Shown here piece by piece: positions 18,079-27,710 of a stretch of 64,000 nt of DNA. This DNA comes from Schaalia suimastitidis DSM 15538. GTDB lineage: Bacteria > Actinomycetota > Actinomycetes > Actinomycetales > Actinomycetaceae. A program made the translations under genes and the position numbers. The stretch covers positions 245,064 through 309,063 of the forward strand of contig NZ_KE386848.1 of the NCBI RefSeq assembly GCF_000429105.1, in the 5' to 3' direction. The notes under the pieces are model-generated. The model was given only the letters and a program-made list of their open reading frames with translations, was not told the DNA's origin and ran no database searches. Every line of letters starts with the position of its first letter. The first letter of the stretch is position 1.

Positions 18079-18312
18079 CTACCCGTCGTAGGACAGGCGC
18101 GCAGCCTCATATCCAGCAGGGGAGTGGACTTCAACAATGGCACCATCAGGCAACTGATACCCACGCCGGGTTTCCACCTGCCCGTTAACTAACACGTCAC
18201 CCGCTTGGATAAATTCTCGCGCCCACGCCCCGTCCGGAGCAAGGTGAGCCAATTTTAGGAACTGACCGAGGCGAATCGTGCCACTCACAGTGACGGTGGG
18301 GATATCAGACAT
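18079..18312 (-). CDS. Small S4-domain RNA-binding protein
   Basis: A 77-residue protein that is mostly one S4 fold: IRLGQFLKLAHLAPDG, then AREFIQAGDVLVNGQ (the second is the S4 signature) and RRGYQL. Single-domain S4 proteins of this kind (YbcJ/YaaA/RqcP-like) bind structured RNA or the ribosome. The start ATG at 18312 faces the his operon. Which of the small S4 families it belongs to cannot be decided by eye. Confidence 0.75.
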   Translation of the reverse strand: MSDIPTVTVSGTIRLGQFLKLAHLAPDGAWAREFIQAGDVLVNGQVETRRGYQLPDGAIVEVHSPAGYEAARLSYDG

Positions 18313-18410
18313 TGAAACTCCGAATGCTGGTGATGCGAACGTCTATAAGTGTGCCACGACCCGCTTTGTCCGCGCCACGGTCAGGCACGTCAGTAACAAA
18401 GCGCTCAGCA

Positions 18411-18416
18411 TAGGCT
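18411..18416 (+). promoter_or_regulatory. Predicted -10 element of a leaderless his operon
   Basis: TAGGCT lies 6 bases before the hisD ATG at 18423 and no ribosome-binding sequence is present. This is the same TAnnnT-N6-ATG layout as dnaE and rsmD. No convincing -35 is visible. Confidence 0.5.
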
Positions 18417-18422
18417 TAGATT

Positions 18423-19745
18423 ATGGAACGCATTGATCTTCGAGGCACACAGCCCACAGCTGCCGACCTTCAGCGCGCACTGCCACGGGCAGCACTCGAC
18501 ACCACGGCAGCAACCGAGCTGGTACGCCCCATCATAGATCGGGTCAAGGCCGAAGGAGCCTCCGTACTCTACGAATTGGCCGAGCGTTTCGACGGTGTCC
18601 GTCCCGAGTATTTACGCGTTCCAGCCGCAGCAATTCACGACGCGCTCACACACCTTGACCCTGCCATCCGCACAGCTCTTGAGGTCGCCATCGACCACGC
18701 GCGTATAGGACACACCCAGCAGCTCCCAACGGACACAGCCACACAGGTGATACCGGGTGGAACCATCATGCAACGGTGGCTGCCTGTCAACCGCGTTGGC
18801 CTCTATGTGCCCGGTGGCCTCGCCGTTTACCCCTCCTCAGTAGTGATGAACGTTGTATGCGCACAGGTTGCTGGGGTGCCAAGCCTGGCGGTGGCCTCGC
18901 CACCCCAGAAAGCCTTTGGGGGCCTACCGCACCCGACCATTTTGGCAGCATGCGCACTACTGGGAGTCGAGGAAGTCTGGGCAACGGGTGGCGCCCAAGC
19001 GATCGGCGCATTCGCTTATGGTATCGCTGACGGCGCCGACGTCCTCGAAAGCGTTGACGTCGTCACCGGCCCAGGAAATATTTACGTCGCTGCAGCAAAG
19101 CGTGTGGTCCAGGGTGTCGTCGGTATTGACGCAGAGGCAGGGACCACCGAAATTGCGATCCTTGCCGACGACAGCGCCTATGCGCCCTACGTGGCAGCCG
19201 ACCTCATCAGCCAGGCTGAACACGACCCGGCGGCAGCCTCGGTGCTGATCACCGACTCTGCGGCGCTCGCGGATGCCGTCGATGAGGCAATTGCCTATCA
19301 GGCGCAGGCTGCGCGCCACAGCGAACGTATCCTCACCGCCCTATCTGGCCCGCAGTCAGGGATTGTGCTTGTTGACAATATGGAAGTAGGCATAGCGGTT
19401 GCTGACGCCTACGGTGCTGAACACCTTGAAATACATACGCGTGATGCCGCGGCAACCGCGATGCGTGTCCGTAACGCCGGTGCCATTTTCGTCGGCTCCT
19501 ATACGCCGGTGCCTTTGGGTGATTATGTTGCAGGTTCCAACCATGTGCTACCCACTGGAGGGACCGCTCGTTTCGCCTCCGGCTTGAATGTCGCCCAGTA
19601 CCTGCGCAGCCAACAGGTGGTGGAATATAGTGCGCCAGCTCTCGACGCATTAACCGACCATCTTGTGACACTGGCCAATGCTGAGGATCTGCCTGCACAT
19701 GGGCGTGCTGCCCTTATCCGCCGTGAAAATAAGGACAAACTATGA
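18423..19745 (+). CDS. hisD: Histidinol dehydrogenase
   Basis: A 440-residue zinc- and NAD-dependent enzyme that oxidises histidinol to histidine in two steps. Seen: [16 protein letters not shown] near residue 122, [15 protein letters not shown] near 187, [14 protein letters not shown] near 213, the [10 protein letters not shown] metal and catalytic segment near 259 and SNHVLPTGG near 370 with zinc-binding residues. Length is normal. It is the first gene of the his operon and overlaps hisC by 4 bases. Confidence 0.96.
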   Translation: MERIDLRGTQPTAADLQRALPRAALDTTAATELVRPIIDRVKAEGASVLYELAERFDGVRPEYLRVPAAAIHDALTHLDPAIRTALEVAIDHARIGHTQQLPTDTATQVIPGGTIMQRWLPVNRVGLYVPGGLAVYPSSVVMNVVCAQVAGVPSLAVASPPQKAFGGLPHPTILAACALLGVEEVWATGGAQAIGAFAYGIADGADVLESVDVVTGPGNIYVAAAKRVVQGVVGIDAEAGTTEIAILADDSAYAPYVAADLISQAEHDPAAASVLITDSAALADAVDEAIAYQAQAARHSERILTALSGPQSGIVLVDNMEVGIAVADAYGAEHLEIHTRDAAATAMRVRNAGAIFVGSYTPVPLGDYVAGSNHVLPTGGTARFASGLNVAQYLRSQQVVEYSAPALDALTDHLVTLANAEDLPAHGRAALIRRENKDKL

Positions 19746-20863
19746 CGACGGTGCGACTGCCTGCTCGCGAAGACCTCGTTGGTCTTTCACCCTATGGGGC
19801 GCCACAACTCAATGTCCCTATCTGTCTTAACGTCAACGAAAACCCTTATCGTCCTTCGCCTCGCGTGGTTGAGGATATCGCGGCGGCAGTGACACAGGCA
19901 GCCACGAACCTTAATCGTTACCCAGACCGCGATTTCCCAGCCCTGCGTGGCGCCTTAGCTGATTACCTCACGCGCGAATCAGGTGTGCCTGTTTCCGGTG
20001 ATCGCGTGTGGGCGGCAAATGGTTCGAATGAAGTCATGCTGCACCTCATGCAGGCATTTGGTGGACCTGGGCGCTGCGCACTGTCGTTTGCGCCTACTTA
20101 TTCGATGTATCACGAGTATGCGCGCGATACACACACTGCATGGGTGCAGGGGCAGCGTAACGACGATTTCACACTGGATATTGAACAGGCGGTTGCGACC
20201 CTGCAAGAGTTGCGACCGGCTGTTCTGCTTTTGGCAAGTCCGAATAATCCTTCCGGTACCGCTTTGCCGATGGATCATATTCGGCGCCTCCTTGATGTGG
20301 CACGCACCAGTGGGCCCACGATTGGTGGCCACGTCAGTGCCACTGTCGTTATTGTGGACGAGGCTTACGCGGAGTTTCGTCGACAGGGTGTGCCTTCTGC
20401 GCTGACGCTGAGTGCAGAGAACCCGCATTTGGTGGTGACACGCACCATGTCGAAAGCCTTCGGGATGGCTGGCCTGCGTTTAGGCTATATGGTTGCGGAC
20501 CAGGCAATACTTGACCAAGTGATGCTTGTGCGCCTGCCATACCATCTTTCTTCTGTGACACAGGCGGCTGCTTTAGCGGCGTTGCGCCACAGTGAAGAAC
20601 TCATGGAACAAGTGGCCTCGCTTCGCGCTGAGCGTGATGCGCTAGCTGTGTGGCTGGCAGATAATGGCTTTAGTGTCACACCGTCAGATGCCAACTTTGT
20701 CCTCTTTGGGCGCCTGCCTCATCGGGACGAGGTTTTTCGTGCCCTCCTCGACCGCGGCATACTGATCCGTGTCGTCGGCCCCGACGGATGGTTACGTGTC
20801 AGCGTAGGTACACCTGAAGAAATGGCCCAATTCCGCACCGCACTTTTGGAGGTCACACGATGA
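19742..20863 (+). CDS. hisC: Histidinol-phosphate aminotransferase
   Basis: A 373-residue class I/II aminotransferase using pyridoxal phosphate; it makes histidinol phosphate from imidazole acetol phosphate. Seen: [12 protein letters not shown] near residue 28, ASPNNPSGT near 162, VDEAYAEF near 205 and [17 protein letters not shown] near 230 with the cofactor-binding Lys. Starts overlap hisD (ATGA), ends overlap hisB (ATGA). Confidence 0.95.
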   Translation: MTTVRLPAREDLVGLSPYGAPQLNVPICLNVNENPYRPSPRVVEDIAAAVTQAATNLNRYPDRDFPALRGALADYLTRESGVPVSGDRVWAANGSNEVMLHLMQAFGGPGRCALSFAPTYSMYHEYARDTHTAWVQGQRNDDFTLDIEQAVATLQELRPAVLLLASPNNPSGTALPMDHIRRLLDVARTSGPTIGGHVSATVVIVDEAYAEFRRQGVPSALTLSAENPHLVVTRTMSKAFGMAGLRLGYMVADQAILDQVMLVRLPYHLSSVTQAAALAALRHSEELMEQVASLRAERDALAVWLADNGFSVTPSDANFVLFGRLPHRDEVFRALLDRGILIRVVGPDGWLRVSVGTPEEMAQFRTALLEVTR

Positions 20864-21483
20864 CGACCCATGAAACCCGCAAAGATGCCCGCACGGCTGT
20901 CATTGACCGTTCGACGTCTGAGTCCACCATCCACCTTGAACTCAATCTTGACGGAACCGGTCGCACAGATATTGACACGGGTGTGCCCTTCTATGACCAT
21001 ATGCTGACGGCATTGGGGAAGCATTCTCTGATTGACCTCACTGTCAAAGCCACAGGCGACATTGAGGTCGATACGCACCACACGGTGGAAGATACCGCGA
21101 TTTGCCTTGGTATGGCGCTTAAAGAGGCGCTTGGTGACAAGGCCGGGATTCGGCGTTTTGCTGATGCCACTGTTCCGCTTGACGAGGCACTGGCGCGTGC
21201 CGTTGTCGACGTGGCTGGGCGTCCATATATCGTTCACGACGGAGAGCCAGCTGGCCAGGAATACCACCTGATTGGCGGGCATTACACCGGTTCGATGACC
21301 CGTCACGTTTTTGAGTCCTTGGCGTATAACGCAGGTATTTGTCTTCACGTCACTGTTCTTGCCGGACGCGACCCTCACCATATTGTTGAAGCACAGTTCA
21401 AAGCCTTGGCGCGTGCTCTGCGCTACGCGGTGGAGGCTGATCCGCGTGTCGACGGTATCCCCTCAACCAAGGGAGCGCTCTGA
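20860..21483 (+). CDS. hisB: Imidazoleglycerol-phosphate dehydratase
   Basis: A 207-residue manganese enzyme. Both metal-binding repeats are visible: [13 protein letters not shown] and [11 protein letters not shown] in the first half, HVFESLA and [17 protein letters not shown] in the second. It is the monofunctional actinobacterial form without the histidinol phosphatase domain. The phosphatase step must be encoded elsewhere. After it comes a 139-base gap before the next gene. Confidence 0.96.
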   Translation: MTTHETRKDARTAVIDRSTSESTIHLELNLDGTGRTDIDTGVPFYDHMLTALGKHSLIDLTVKATGDIEVDTHHTVEDTAICLGMALKEALGDKAGIRRFADATVPLDEALARAVVDVAGRPYIVHDGEPAGQEYHLIGGHYTGSMTRHVFESLAYNAGICLHVTVLAGRDPHHIVEAQFKALARALRYAVEADPRVDGIPSTKGAL

Positions 21484-21622
21484 GAACACCTGCCAATGCG
21501 GGCCAGCGTAGGCACAATGGAGTGTTATTTGTCCGTGAGGCCGCTCTTGCCTGACACCGCATGGGCAAAGGCGAAGAACGGTAGACTTATCCGCGTTGTG
21601 ACGTGTGACGGAAGGAGGCCAA

Positions 21623-22231
21623 ATGAGCTCAGACGATATTGATGCGCAGTTCAGGGACCTTGTGGCCCATCTTGGCTCTGAGGACCTTCCTGATACGCCG
21701 GTCGACGAGAGTCTTCATCTTGACGGTGGACGCCTATCGGTTGCCTTAGTACTTGCTCCGCTTCCGTCTCCGGGTGCGTTACATTCACTGCTGGCATTAA
21801 CCGGCATGAAGGTGACGGTAGTCCGTTTGAAACCGTGGACTGCCGTGTGGCTCCGTGTTGAAACAACACCAACGGATGAAGACGCACTTGAAGCGCTGCT
21901 TGCCGATACTCGCGCGATGCCTCAAGAAGTTGATGCTGTCGCACGCGTGGTTTCGCGCTTGTCAAAATACGGTGCGGTTGCTGTCATGTCGTGGCTTGTT
22001 GAGGGTGACGGCGTCGAACCGGGCGTATCGGGACGTATTTCGGCGCGGCGTTATGTGCAGGGTGAACCTGAAGAAGAAATCCCCGCGGGTCTTCTTCTTG
22101 GTTCAATGCCGCAGGCAACCGAAGATTTGCTGCTGGGGCGTACCACGCCGCAAGACTATGACGACAGTATTTCCAGTGACGGGTCCACGAAAAAAAAGCC
22201 TGGCCCTTTCACTTGGTTCAGGAGGCGGTGA
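21623..22231 (+). CDS. Uncharacterised protein between hisB and hisH
   Basis: A 202-residue protein I cannot assign. It starts [18 protein letters not shown] at ATG 21623, behind a strong GGAGG, and ends with a Lys-rich tail ([14 protein letters not shown]). The middle ([48 protein letters not shown]) looks like a soluble alpha/beta domain with a hydrophobic core; no signal peptide or clear membrane helix. It lies inside the his operon and overlaps hisH by one base, so it is expressed with histidine genes. Its coding base pattern matches the neighbours. Confidence 0.75.
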   Translation: MSSDDIDAQFRDLVAHLGSEDLPDTPVDESLHLDGGRLSVALVLAPLPSPGALHSLLALTGMKVTVVRLKPWTAVWLRVETTPTDEDALEALLADTRAMPQEVDAVARVVSRLSKYGAVAVMSWLVEGDGVEPGVSGRISARRYVQGEPEEEIPAGLLLGSMPQATEDLLLGRTTPQDYDDSISSDGSTKKKPGPFTWFRRR

Positions 22232-22866
22232 TGGTGAAAACCGTTGTGGTTTTAGACTATGGTTCGGGTAATATCCGCTCAGCCTGTCGGGCTTTGGAAA
22301 AGGTGGGCGCCCGCGTTGAACTCACCGCTGACCGCGATGCCGTGTTGGCTGCTGATGGCCTGGTCGTTCCCGGTGTCGGCGCATTTGCTGCTGTGATGGA
22401 TCAGTTGCGTGCAGTGGATGGACCGCGTCTGATTGATACGCGCTTGGCTGGTGGTCGGGCGGTATTGGGTATTTGTGTGGGACAGCAGGTGCTTTTTGAA
22501 GCGTCAACCGAAAAAGGGTATTGCGAAGGTCTGGGGCAATGGCCTGGCACTGTTGAGGAGTTGCAAGGTCCGGTGGTTCCACATATGGGGTGGTCCACCG
22601 TTGAAGCACCTGAACAGAGCCAACTTTTTTCAGGTATCGCAAATGAGCGTTTCTACTTTGTGCACTCTTATGCTGCCCAGGTTGACCCGGCCTCGTTACT
22701 CAAAGATGGTCCAACTTCCTTGCCTTTGACTACATGGGCACGCCATGGCGATACACGTTTTGTTGCAGCCGTTGAAAACGGTCCGCTGAGCGGCACACAA
22801 TTCCATCCTGAAAAATCTGGTGACGCTGGATTGACGCTGCTGGCCAATTGGCTGGGCACCCTGTAA
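22231..22866 (+). CDS. hisH: Imidazole glycerol phosphate synthase, glutaminase subunit
   Basis: A 211-residue class I glutamine amidotransferase that feeds ammonia to HisF. Catalytic Cys lies in [12 protein letters not shown] near residue 80 (usual form GICLGMQ), and the His-Glu pair in FHPEKSG near 192. ATG 22231 follows AGGAGGCGGTG. HisF is not in the window, although the partner is essential, so it must be elsewhere in the genome. Confidence 0.94.
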   Translation: MVKTVVVLDYGSGNIRSACRALEKVGARVELTADRDAVLAADGLVVPGVGAFAAVMDQLRAVDGPRLIDTRLAGGRAVLGICVGQQVLFEASTEKGYCEGLGQWPGTVEELQGPVVPHMGWSTVEAPEQSQLFSGIANERFYFVHSYAAQVDPASLLKDGPTSLPLTTWARHGDTRFVAAVENGPLSGTQFHPEKSGDAGLTLLANWLGTL

Positions 22867-22951
22867 CACAACAACCCGCACGATCCGCATTGACATTGTC
22901 CAGCGCAACACGTCCTGCGCCGCAAGGCGTTGGCGCGAAGAAAGGCTTCTG

Positions 22952-23707
22952 ATGAGCACCGAATTGATTCTCCTTCCCGCAGTTGACGTTGTGAATGGTC
23001 AGGCTGTGCGCCTCGCACAGGGCGAAGCAGGGACTGAAACGACCTATGGGCATCCCTTGGAGGCGGCACAGAGCTTTGTCGAGGCGGGTGCACAGTGGCT
23101 GCACCTTGTTGACCTTGACGCAGCCTTTGGGCGTGGCTCTAATGCGCCGCTGCTTGCCGCCATCACTGAGGAACTTCCAATACACGTCGAACTTTCCGGG
23201 GGGATCCGTGACGATGCTTCATTGGCGCGTGCCCTTCAAGCAGGTGCGCGACGCGTGAACTTAGGTACCGCTGCCCTGGAAAATCCTCAGTGGACGCATC
23301 GCGTCATTGCTGAGTACGGTGACCGTGTGGCCGTTGGGCTAGATGTGCGTGGCGATACGCTGTCGGCGCGCGGATGGACAAAAGATGGTGGCAATCTCTG
23401 GGACACCATTGAGCGTCTCAATGCTGCTGGTTGTTCACGTTACGTTGTCACGGATGTGCACCGTGATGGGATGCTGAACGGCCCCAATATTGACCTGTTG
23501 CGTCGTGTCTGCGAAGCCACGGATGCGCCGGTAATTGCTTCGGGTGGCGTGTCCTCCTTGGCTGATATTGAAGCATTGCGTGCCCTGGTACCTTGTGGGC
23601 TAGAAGGCGCCATTGTCGGTAAGGCGTTGTACGCAGGGGCCTTTACTTTGTCTGACGCGTTGCGTTGTGCTCGTGGCGAGGTGCCAAGTATTGAGGTGAG
23701 CCGGTGA
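22952..23707 (+). CDS. hisA: Phosphoribosyl isomerase A (HisA, possibly bifunctional PriA)
   Basis: A 251-residue TIM barrel that isomerises ProFAR to PRFAR. Catalytic Asp residues lie in [15 protein letters not shown] near residue 10 and [13 protein letters not shown] near 170. Phosphate-binding ELSGGIRDD and [12 protein letters not shown] are present. Many Actinobacteria use this protein (PriA) also for the tryptophan-pathway TrpF step; whether that applies depends on a missing trpF elsewhere, which cannot be judged here. The stop overlaps the GTG start of the next gene. Confidence 0.93.
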   Translation: MSTELILLPAVDVVNGQAVRLAQGEAGTETTYGHPLEAAQSFVEAGAQWLHLVDLDAAFGRGSNAPLLAAITEELPIHVELSGGIRDDASLARALQAGARRVNLGTAALENPQWTHRVIAEYGDRVAVGLDVRGDTLSARGWTKDGGNLWDTIERLNAAGCSRYVVTDVHRDGMLNGPNIDLLRRVCEATDAPVIASGGVSSLADIEALRALVPCGLEGAIVGKALYAGAFTLSDALRCARGEVPSIEVSR

Positions 23708-24504
23708 ATGAATTGCGGGGCGCTGACGCCTCACGCGCGCGTCCTGTTCCAGCGTTGACTGCGGAGCAGAGGAATAATCTTGCAGCGCGCTTGTCGCGCG
23801 GCACCGTTGATCGGCAGGATGCGGGGCAGCTGTTACCGTTGACTGCATCAGCATTGGCACACGATGCTAGTGGGGATGCGGGTGCGGCTCAACTGGAGGC
23901 GCTCGTTGCGGCCTTGGCAGTTGAGCGCGTCATTGTTCCCATTGATGTCGAGGCGGATCCGCGCGTAGTTGGTGCGCATTCTCAACATGCCGGTAGTGTT
24001 CACGCAGGCTGGGAACATGTGGATACCCCTATGGGGCCGTGTTTGGCTGTGTACACAAGCGCTGAGGAACTTACTCATGCGCGAGTAGGTGCACGCCCAA
24101 TGCCTTTGAAGGCACGCACGGTGGCACTGACTGCCCTGGTGGAAACGGGTGGCCGCATCATCGTTGATCCTGCAGGCGCAGCATGTATTCTTCCTCGACC
24201 AGCGACTGCTGCGCTTGCACAAGGCGATGACTGGTTGCCTCCGTGGCGCGATGCTGAGCTGCTTGATCAGTTGCGTGAGGCAGCGCAGGTGGACGCATCT
24301 GAGGACCCGCTTATCTGCGATGTGCATGTTACCTATGCTGGACAGGGGCTAGTGCGTGTCGTCCTTGATGTGGCAGAGGTGACGACAGGACCCTCGATGC
24401 GCGCCAAATTGCACCAGCGCATCAATGCCATTGGGCGTTGCCCACGTTTGTTGGCAGCCACGGATCGTGTGGAACTGACTCCACGTCGCGTGGCGCGCCA
24501 ATAG
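23704..24504 (+). CDS. SseB-like domain protein
   Basis: A 266-residue protein with an SseB N-terminal-type domain at about 55-170 ([43 protein letters not shown] in part, [16 protein letters not shown]). SseB-family genes recur in Actinobacteria directly before infC, as here, but no function is established. It starts at GTG 23704, overlapping hisA by 4 bases, so it belongs to the his transcription unit. Confidence 0.75.
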   Translation: MNELRGADASRARPVPALTAEQRNNLAARLSRGTVDRQDAGQLLPLTASALAHDASGDAGAAQLEALVAALAVERVIVPIDVEADPRVVGAHSQHAGSVHAGWEHVDTPMGPCLAVYTSAEELTHARVGARPMPLKARTVALTALVETGGRIIVDPAGAACILPRPATAALAQGDDWLPPWRDAELLDQLREAAQVDASEDPLICDVHVTYAGQGLVRVVLDVAEVTTGPSMRAKLHQRINAIGRCPRLLAATDRVELTPRRVARQ

Positions 24505-24867
24505 GGATGGGACCGTACATTAATGACCGGTGGTCGTATATTAATGACTGCCACATTGCGCCCGATCAACATGTGAGACACCCCACCTAGTGTCTGGAAT
24601 CGTCAATTGGCATCGCATTTGGCAGCAGTGGTAAAGTTATGTCGACCAGCCGGGCGTAAAGCCCGGAGTGCAAGCGGAGGAAACTCCCACCTGGACACCC
24701 GCCGATACCTGCTTCGTGCAGCGTACTGGATGCCAACCTCAGGTTGAGTAAGGGGGTCGGGTCCTGAATGTCACCATACAGTGGTGACCTATGCAGGCCT
24801 TCGTGCGCACTTTGTGACACGGAGGCCTTCTTCGTGTTATTGAACGGAACCGTGGAAGGAGCTCCTC
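24505..24867 (+). ncRNA. Structured leader of infC-rpmI-rplT
   Basis: This 363-base non-coding stretch holds several foldable elements: CCGGGC-gtaaa-GCCCGG near 24649, GGAG-GAAA-CTCC near 24675, and an 11-bp stem with one G-U pair at 24795-24805/24818-24828 followed by a T-rich stretch. The last can act as an attenuator before infC. Leaders of the infC-rpmI-rplT operon are controlled by L20 or IF3 in other bacteria; I do not recognise this one as a named RNA family. Confidence 0.55.
24795..24838 (+). terminator. Possible attenuator hairpin before infC
   Basis: Arms AGGCCTTCGTG (24795-24805) and CACGGAGGCCT (24818-24828) pair over 11 bp with one wobble; TCTTCGTGTT follows. It ends 40 bases before the infC start codon, in the right place for control by early termination. 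Confidence 0.55.
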
Positions 24868-25503
24868 ATTAGCGAGCCTCGCATTAATGACAGGATCCGG
24901 GTACCCGAGGTGCGCCTCGTTGGCCCCGGTGGGGAACAGGTCGGTGTTGTCCGCGTGGAAGACGCGCTGCGTCTTGCCGAGGAAGCCGGGCTGGACCTAG
25001 TCGAGGTTGCGCCCGACGCCAAGCCGCCGGTCGCGAAACTCATGGACTACGGCAAATACAAGTATGAGGCTGCTCAAAAGGCCCGTGATGCGCGCCGTAA
25101 CCAAGCGAATACTCAGCTCAAGGAAATCCGTTTCCGTCTGAAGATCGACGATCACGACTTCGGCGTGAAAAAGAGCCACGTTGAACGCTTCCTTAACCAG
25201 GGCGACAAGGTCAAGGTCATGATTATGTTCCGAGGCCGTGAACAGTCTCGCCCTGAGGCAGGCGTTCGACTTTTGCAGCGTCTTGCTGATGAAGTGGGGG
25301 ACCTGGCTGTTGTTGAGTCTATGCCCCGTCAAGATGGTCGCAATATGACCATGGTGCTCGCGCCCACAAAGCGCAAATCTGACGCTATTAGCGAGCAACG
25401 CAAGCGCCGCGATGCTGAACGTGAAGAACGGCGCGGTAAACGCAATGAGCGTGCCGCACGTGACCAGGCTCGTCAGGCACACGCCGCCACGGAAGAAGCC
25501 TAA
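24868..25503 (+). CDS. infC: Translation initiation factor IF-3 (AUU start codon)
   Basis: A 211-residue factor that binds the 30S subunit and checks start codons. The conserved N-terminus [19 protein letters not shown] begins directly after ATT 24868, and no ATG, GTG or TTG exists in frame between the upstream stop at 24841 and this point. AAGGAG ends about 6 bases before ATT. GTG 24910 would cut off the conserved start. Use of AUU is the well-known device by which IF3 represses its own translation. The N domain (about 1-75), linker and C domain are intact; a Lys/Arg/Glu-rich tail follows from about 175. Confidence 0.93.
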   Translation: MSEPRINDRIRVPEVRLVGPGGEQVGVVRVEDALRLAEEAGLDLVEVAPDAKPPVAKLMDYGKYKYEAAQKARDARRNQANTQLKEIRFRLKIDDHDFGVKKSHVERFLNQGDKVKVMIMFRGREQSRPEAGVRLLQRLADEVGDLAVVESMPRQDGRNMTMVLAPTKRKSDAISEQRKRRDAEREERRGKRNERAARDQARQAHAATEEA

Positions 25504-25547
25504 AGGTTGACCCTTCGGGGGAGGCCTTGGAACAGTAAGGAAAGAAT

Positions 25548-25742
25548 ATGCCGAAGAATAAGACGCACTCAGGTGCTAAGAAGCGCTTCCGCGTGACCGG
25601 TTCGGGCAAGGTTATGCGCGAACAGGCCGGTGCACGCCACCTGCTGGAGCACAAGTCCAGCCGCAAGACCCGTCGTCTTGCCACCGATCAGGTCCTGGAA
25701 AACGCTGACGTCAAGCGCGTTCGTCGGATGCTGGGCATCTGA
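25548..25742 (+). CDS. rpmI: 50S ribosomal protein L35
   Basis: A 64-residue basic protein with the family start [20 protein letters not shown] and the conserved [17 protein letters not shown] 25548 follows AAGGAAAG. It lies in the standard infC-rpmI-rplT order. Confidence 0.97.
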   Translation: MPKNKTHSGAKKRFRVTGSGKVMREQAGARHLLEHKSSRKTRRLATDQVLENADVKRVRRMLGI

Positions 25743-25762
25743 GGTAGAAGGAGAACGAAAAA

Positions 25763-26143
25763 ATGGCACGTGTTAAGCGTTCTGTTAACGCCAAGAAGAA
25801 GCGTCGTACCGTCCTTGAGCAGGCTTCGGGTTACCGTGGTCAGCGCTCACGTATGTACCGCAAGGCGAAGGAACAGGTTACCCACTCCTTCGTGTACTCC
25901 TACCGTGACCGCAAGGCCCGCAAGGGTGACTTCCGCCGCCTGTGGATCCAGCGTATTAACGCTGCTTCCCGCGCTCAGGGGATGACTTACGCTCGTTTCA
26001 TCCAGGGTCTTGGCCTGGCTGGTGTCGAGGTTGATCGTCGTATGCTGGCCGAGCTGGCTGTCAACGACCTGGGTGCGTTCAACGCCCTCGTTGAGGTCGC
26101 AAAGAAGGCTCTGCCTGCTGACGTCAACGCTCCTCGGGCCTGA
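25763..26143 (+). CDS. rplT: 50S ribosomal protein L20
   Basis: A 126-residue protein, [15 protein letters not shown] at the start, [23 protein letters not shown] in the middle (abbreviated [10 protein letters not shown]) and the globular C-terminal rRNA-binding part. In several bacteria L20 represses its own operon by binding the leader. Its start follows GAAGGAGAACG. Confidence 0.97.
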   Translation: MARVKRSVNAKKKRRTVLEQASGYRGQRSRMYRKAKEQVTHSFVYSYRDRKARKGDFRRLWIQRINAASRAQGMTYARFIQGLGLAGVEVDRRMLAELAVNDLGAFNALVEVAKKALPADVNAPRA

Positions 26144-26151
26144 CCATCCTC

Positions 26152-27012
26152 GTGCATACACACGCCGGACGCCCACCGCTCCTGGCTAACCCTCGCGCCG
26201 ACCGCGTGAAGAAGGTTGCCGGATTGGCTGGGCGTTCGGCGCGTTCACGTTCAGGTCTTGTTCTTGTCGAGGGACCCCAAGCGGTCCGTGAATTGCTGAA
26301 GTACCGGCCCGCCTCGGTGCGCGATGTCTATATCACGCAGGAGCTGCTACGGGCGGACGCGAGTATGGCAGAACTTGCTTATGGTGCCACCAAATGGGTG
26401 CACCCAGTTACCAGTGACGTTGCTCGTGCCATGAGTGGTGATGCCCAAGGTATCCTCGCTGTGGCGAGTGCCGCTTGTATTGAACGTGAATTGCCGCCTG
26501 TGGCTGTTGGTGCGTCGCTGAGCCTGCTTGCGCTGGCTCAGGGCCGTGATCCCGGTAATGTTGGCACGATGATTCGTACAGCTGATGCGATGGGGGCCAG
26601 TGCTGTTGTCGTCGTCTCGGGCACCGTAGACGTGACCAGTCCGAAAGTTGTGCGCTCTAGTGCGGGTTCTGTTTTTCATCTGCCTATCGTGCCGGTGGAC
26701 TCCTTCGCAGCGCTGAAGGATATGGCCATGCGATATGGTGTCCTTCTGCTTGGTACGGCAGGTGGTGCCGACTCGCAGTCTCTGGTTGACCTTAGTGCCG
26801 ATGCAATACGTGGTCGTGGCCCCCTTGCTGCGCCGCATGCGTGGGTGATGGGTAATGAAGCGCAAGGGCTGAGTGTTGACGAACGTGAGGCCTGTGATTA
26901 TCTTGTGCGCATCCCGATGACGGGTGATGCCGAATCTCTGAATGTGGCTTCAGCTGCGGCCATCTGTTTATATGCTTCCCAGTGCGCTCGAGGTATTGAC
27001 ACTGTCGGTTAA
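26152..27012 (+). CDS. TrmH/SpoU-family rRNA 2'-O-methyltransferase
   Basis: A 286-residue SPOUT methyltransferase. The N-terminal substrate-binding domain (RADRVKKVAGLAGRSARSRSG, FVLVEGPQ-like motif LVLVEGPQAVRE) precedes the knotted catalytic domain with RDPGNVGTMIRTADAMGAS near residue 137, WVMGNEAQGLS near 228 and IPMTGDAESLNVASAAAI near 250. It starts at GTG 26152, 8 bases after rplT, the usual position of tsnR-like genes. The TAA stop forms the first TTAA of the ladder that follows. The target nucleotide is unknown. Confidence 0.9.
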   Translation: MHTHAGRPPLLANPRADRVKKVAGLAGRSARSRSGLVLVEGPQAVRELLKYRPASVRDVYITQELLRADASMAELAYGATKWVHPVTSDVARAMSGDAQGILAVASAACIERELPPVAVGASLSLLALAQGRDPGNVGTMIRTADAMGASAVVVVSGTVDVTSPKVVRSSAGSVFHLPIVPVDSFAALKDMAMRYGVLLLGTAGGADSQSLVDLSADAIRGRGPLAAPHAWVMGNEAQGLSVDEREACDYLVRIPMTGDAESLNVASAAAICLYASQCARGIDTVG

Positions 27013-27084
27013 TGTCATAGACTTAATCACATGTATTTAAGTTTATCGGCTTAATTCTATAGATTTAAGCCTTTTTGCTTAACT
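27007..27084 (+). promoter_or_regulatory. Six-step TTAA ladder with exact 14-bp period
   Basis: TTAA occurs at 27009, 27023, 27037, 27051, 27065 and 27079, every step exactly 14 bases. The first four units also carry AT eight bases after each TTAA. Neighbouring steps form palindromes: ACTTAA-N10-TTAAGT (27021-27042) and GGCTTAA-N10-TTAAGCC (27048-27071). The block is AT-rich in a GC-rich genome and ends 20 bases before the satD-like start. It looks like a multi-site operator for a cooperatively binding regulator. The second palindrome is followed by TTTTT and could also terminate the upstream gene. Confidence 0.75.
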
Positions 27085-27104
27085 AGTGGATGTGAGGAGA
27101 GAGT

Positions 27105-27710
27105 ATGTACGTACTGACAGCAGATCAACGTTCCTCGCGTGCCGCCCCAGACGCGGTGCCGACACTGTTGGCGGCAATTGCTGCCATGAAATTGTCCCAC
27201 CAAGCCATCATTGCCCCATTTGAACGCACAGTCGGTGACGAAATACAAGGTGTACTCAGTGACGCAGGGGCACTACTTGATATTGTCAAGCTGCTTGCGC
27301 GTCTGGGCGATTGGCATATCGGAATCGGCATCGGGAACGGTCACTTTCCTCAACATCCCCCACGCAGTATCGAAGGGAGCGGGCCAGCATTCTATGCTGC
27401 ACGCGAAGCGGTCACGGCTGCCAAACGACTTACCCCATCCCTGTGTGTCAGGGGCGAAAAGGCGCGTATCGCCGAGCACCTGGAGGCATTACTACGTACC
27501 AAGGCCCATATCATCACTGCGCGTTCGTTGCGTCAATGGGAAATAATTGATGCTGTTGTGTCAACTGATACGCGCCAAGATGCAGCCCGCATACTTGGCG
27601 TGAGCGCAGCTGCAGTCAGTCAGTCGCTATCAGCCTCTTCTTGGCAACTTGAACAGGCAACAGATCCGCTGGTCCTAGACTTGCTTGATGAAAGGGAGTG
27701 GGAATGTTGA
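27105..27710 (+). CDS. SatD-family protein with C-terminal helix-turn-helix
   Basis: A 201-residue protein. The N-terminal two thirds match the SatD pattern: MYVLTADQRSSR at the start, TVGDEIQGVL near 45, WHIGIGIG near 68 and GSGPAFYAAREAV near 90. The last third contains a likely helix-turn-helix, RQDAARILGVSAAAVSQSL (about residues 155-173). SatD proteins are poorly understood; a DNA-binding, autoregulatory role is inferred from the helix-turn-helix and the repeat ladder right upstream. ATG 27105 follows GAGGAGAGAG. The next gene overlaps by 7 bases. No link to the Sat sialic acid transporter: only the name is similar. Confidence 0.72.
   Translation: MYVLTADQRSSRAAPDAVPTLLAAIAAMKLSHQAIIAPFERTVGDEIQGVLSDAGALLDIVKLLARLGDWHIGIGIGNGHFPQHPPRSIEGSGPAFYAAREAVTAAKRLTPSLCVRGEKARIAEHLEALLRTKAHIITARSLRQWEIIDAVVSTDTRQDAARILGVSAAAVSQSLSASSWQLEQATDPLVLDLLDEREWEC

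Noticed and set aside
27105-27710. SatD-like gene as part of the Sat sialic acid transporter
   Set aside because: The names coincide only by chance. The protein is not an ABC ATPase and lies 10 kb from the transport operon.
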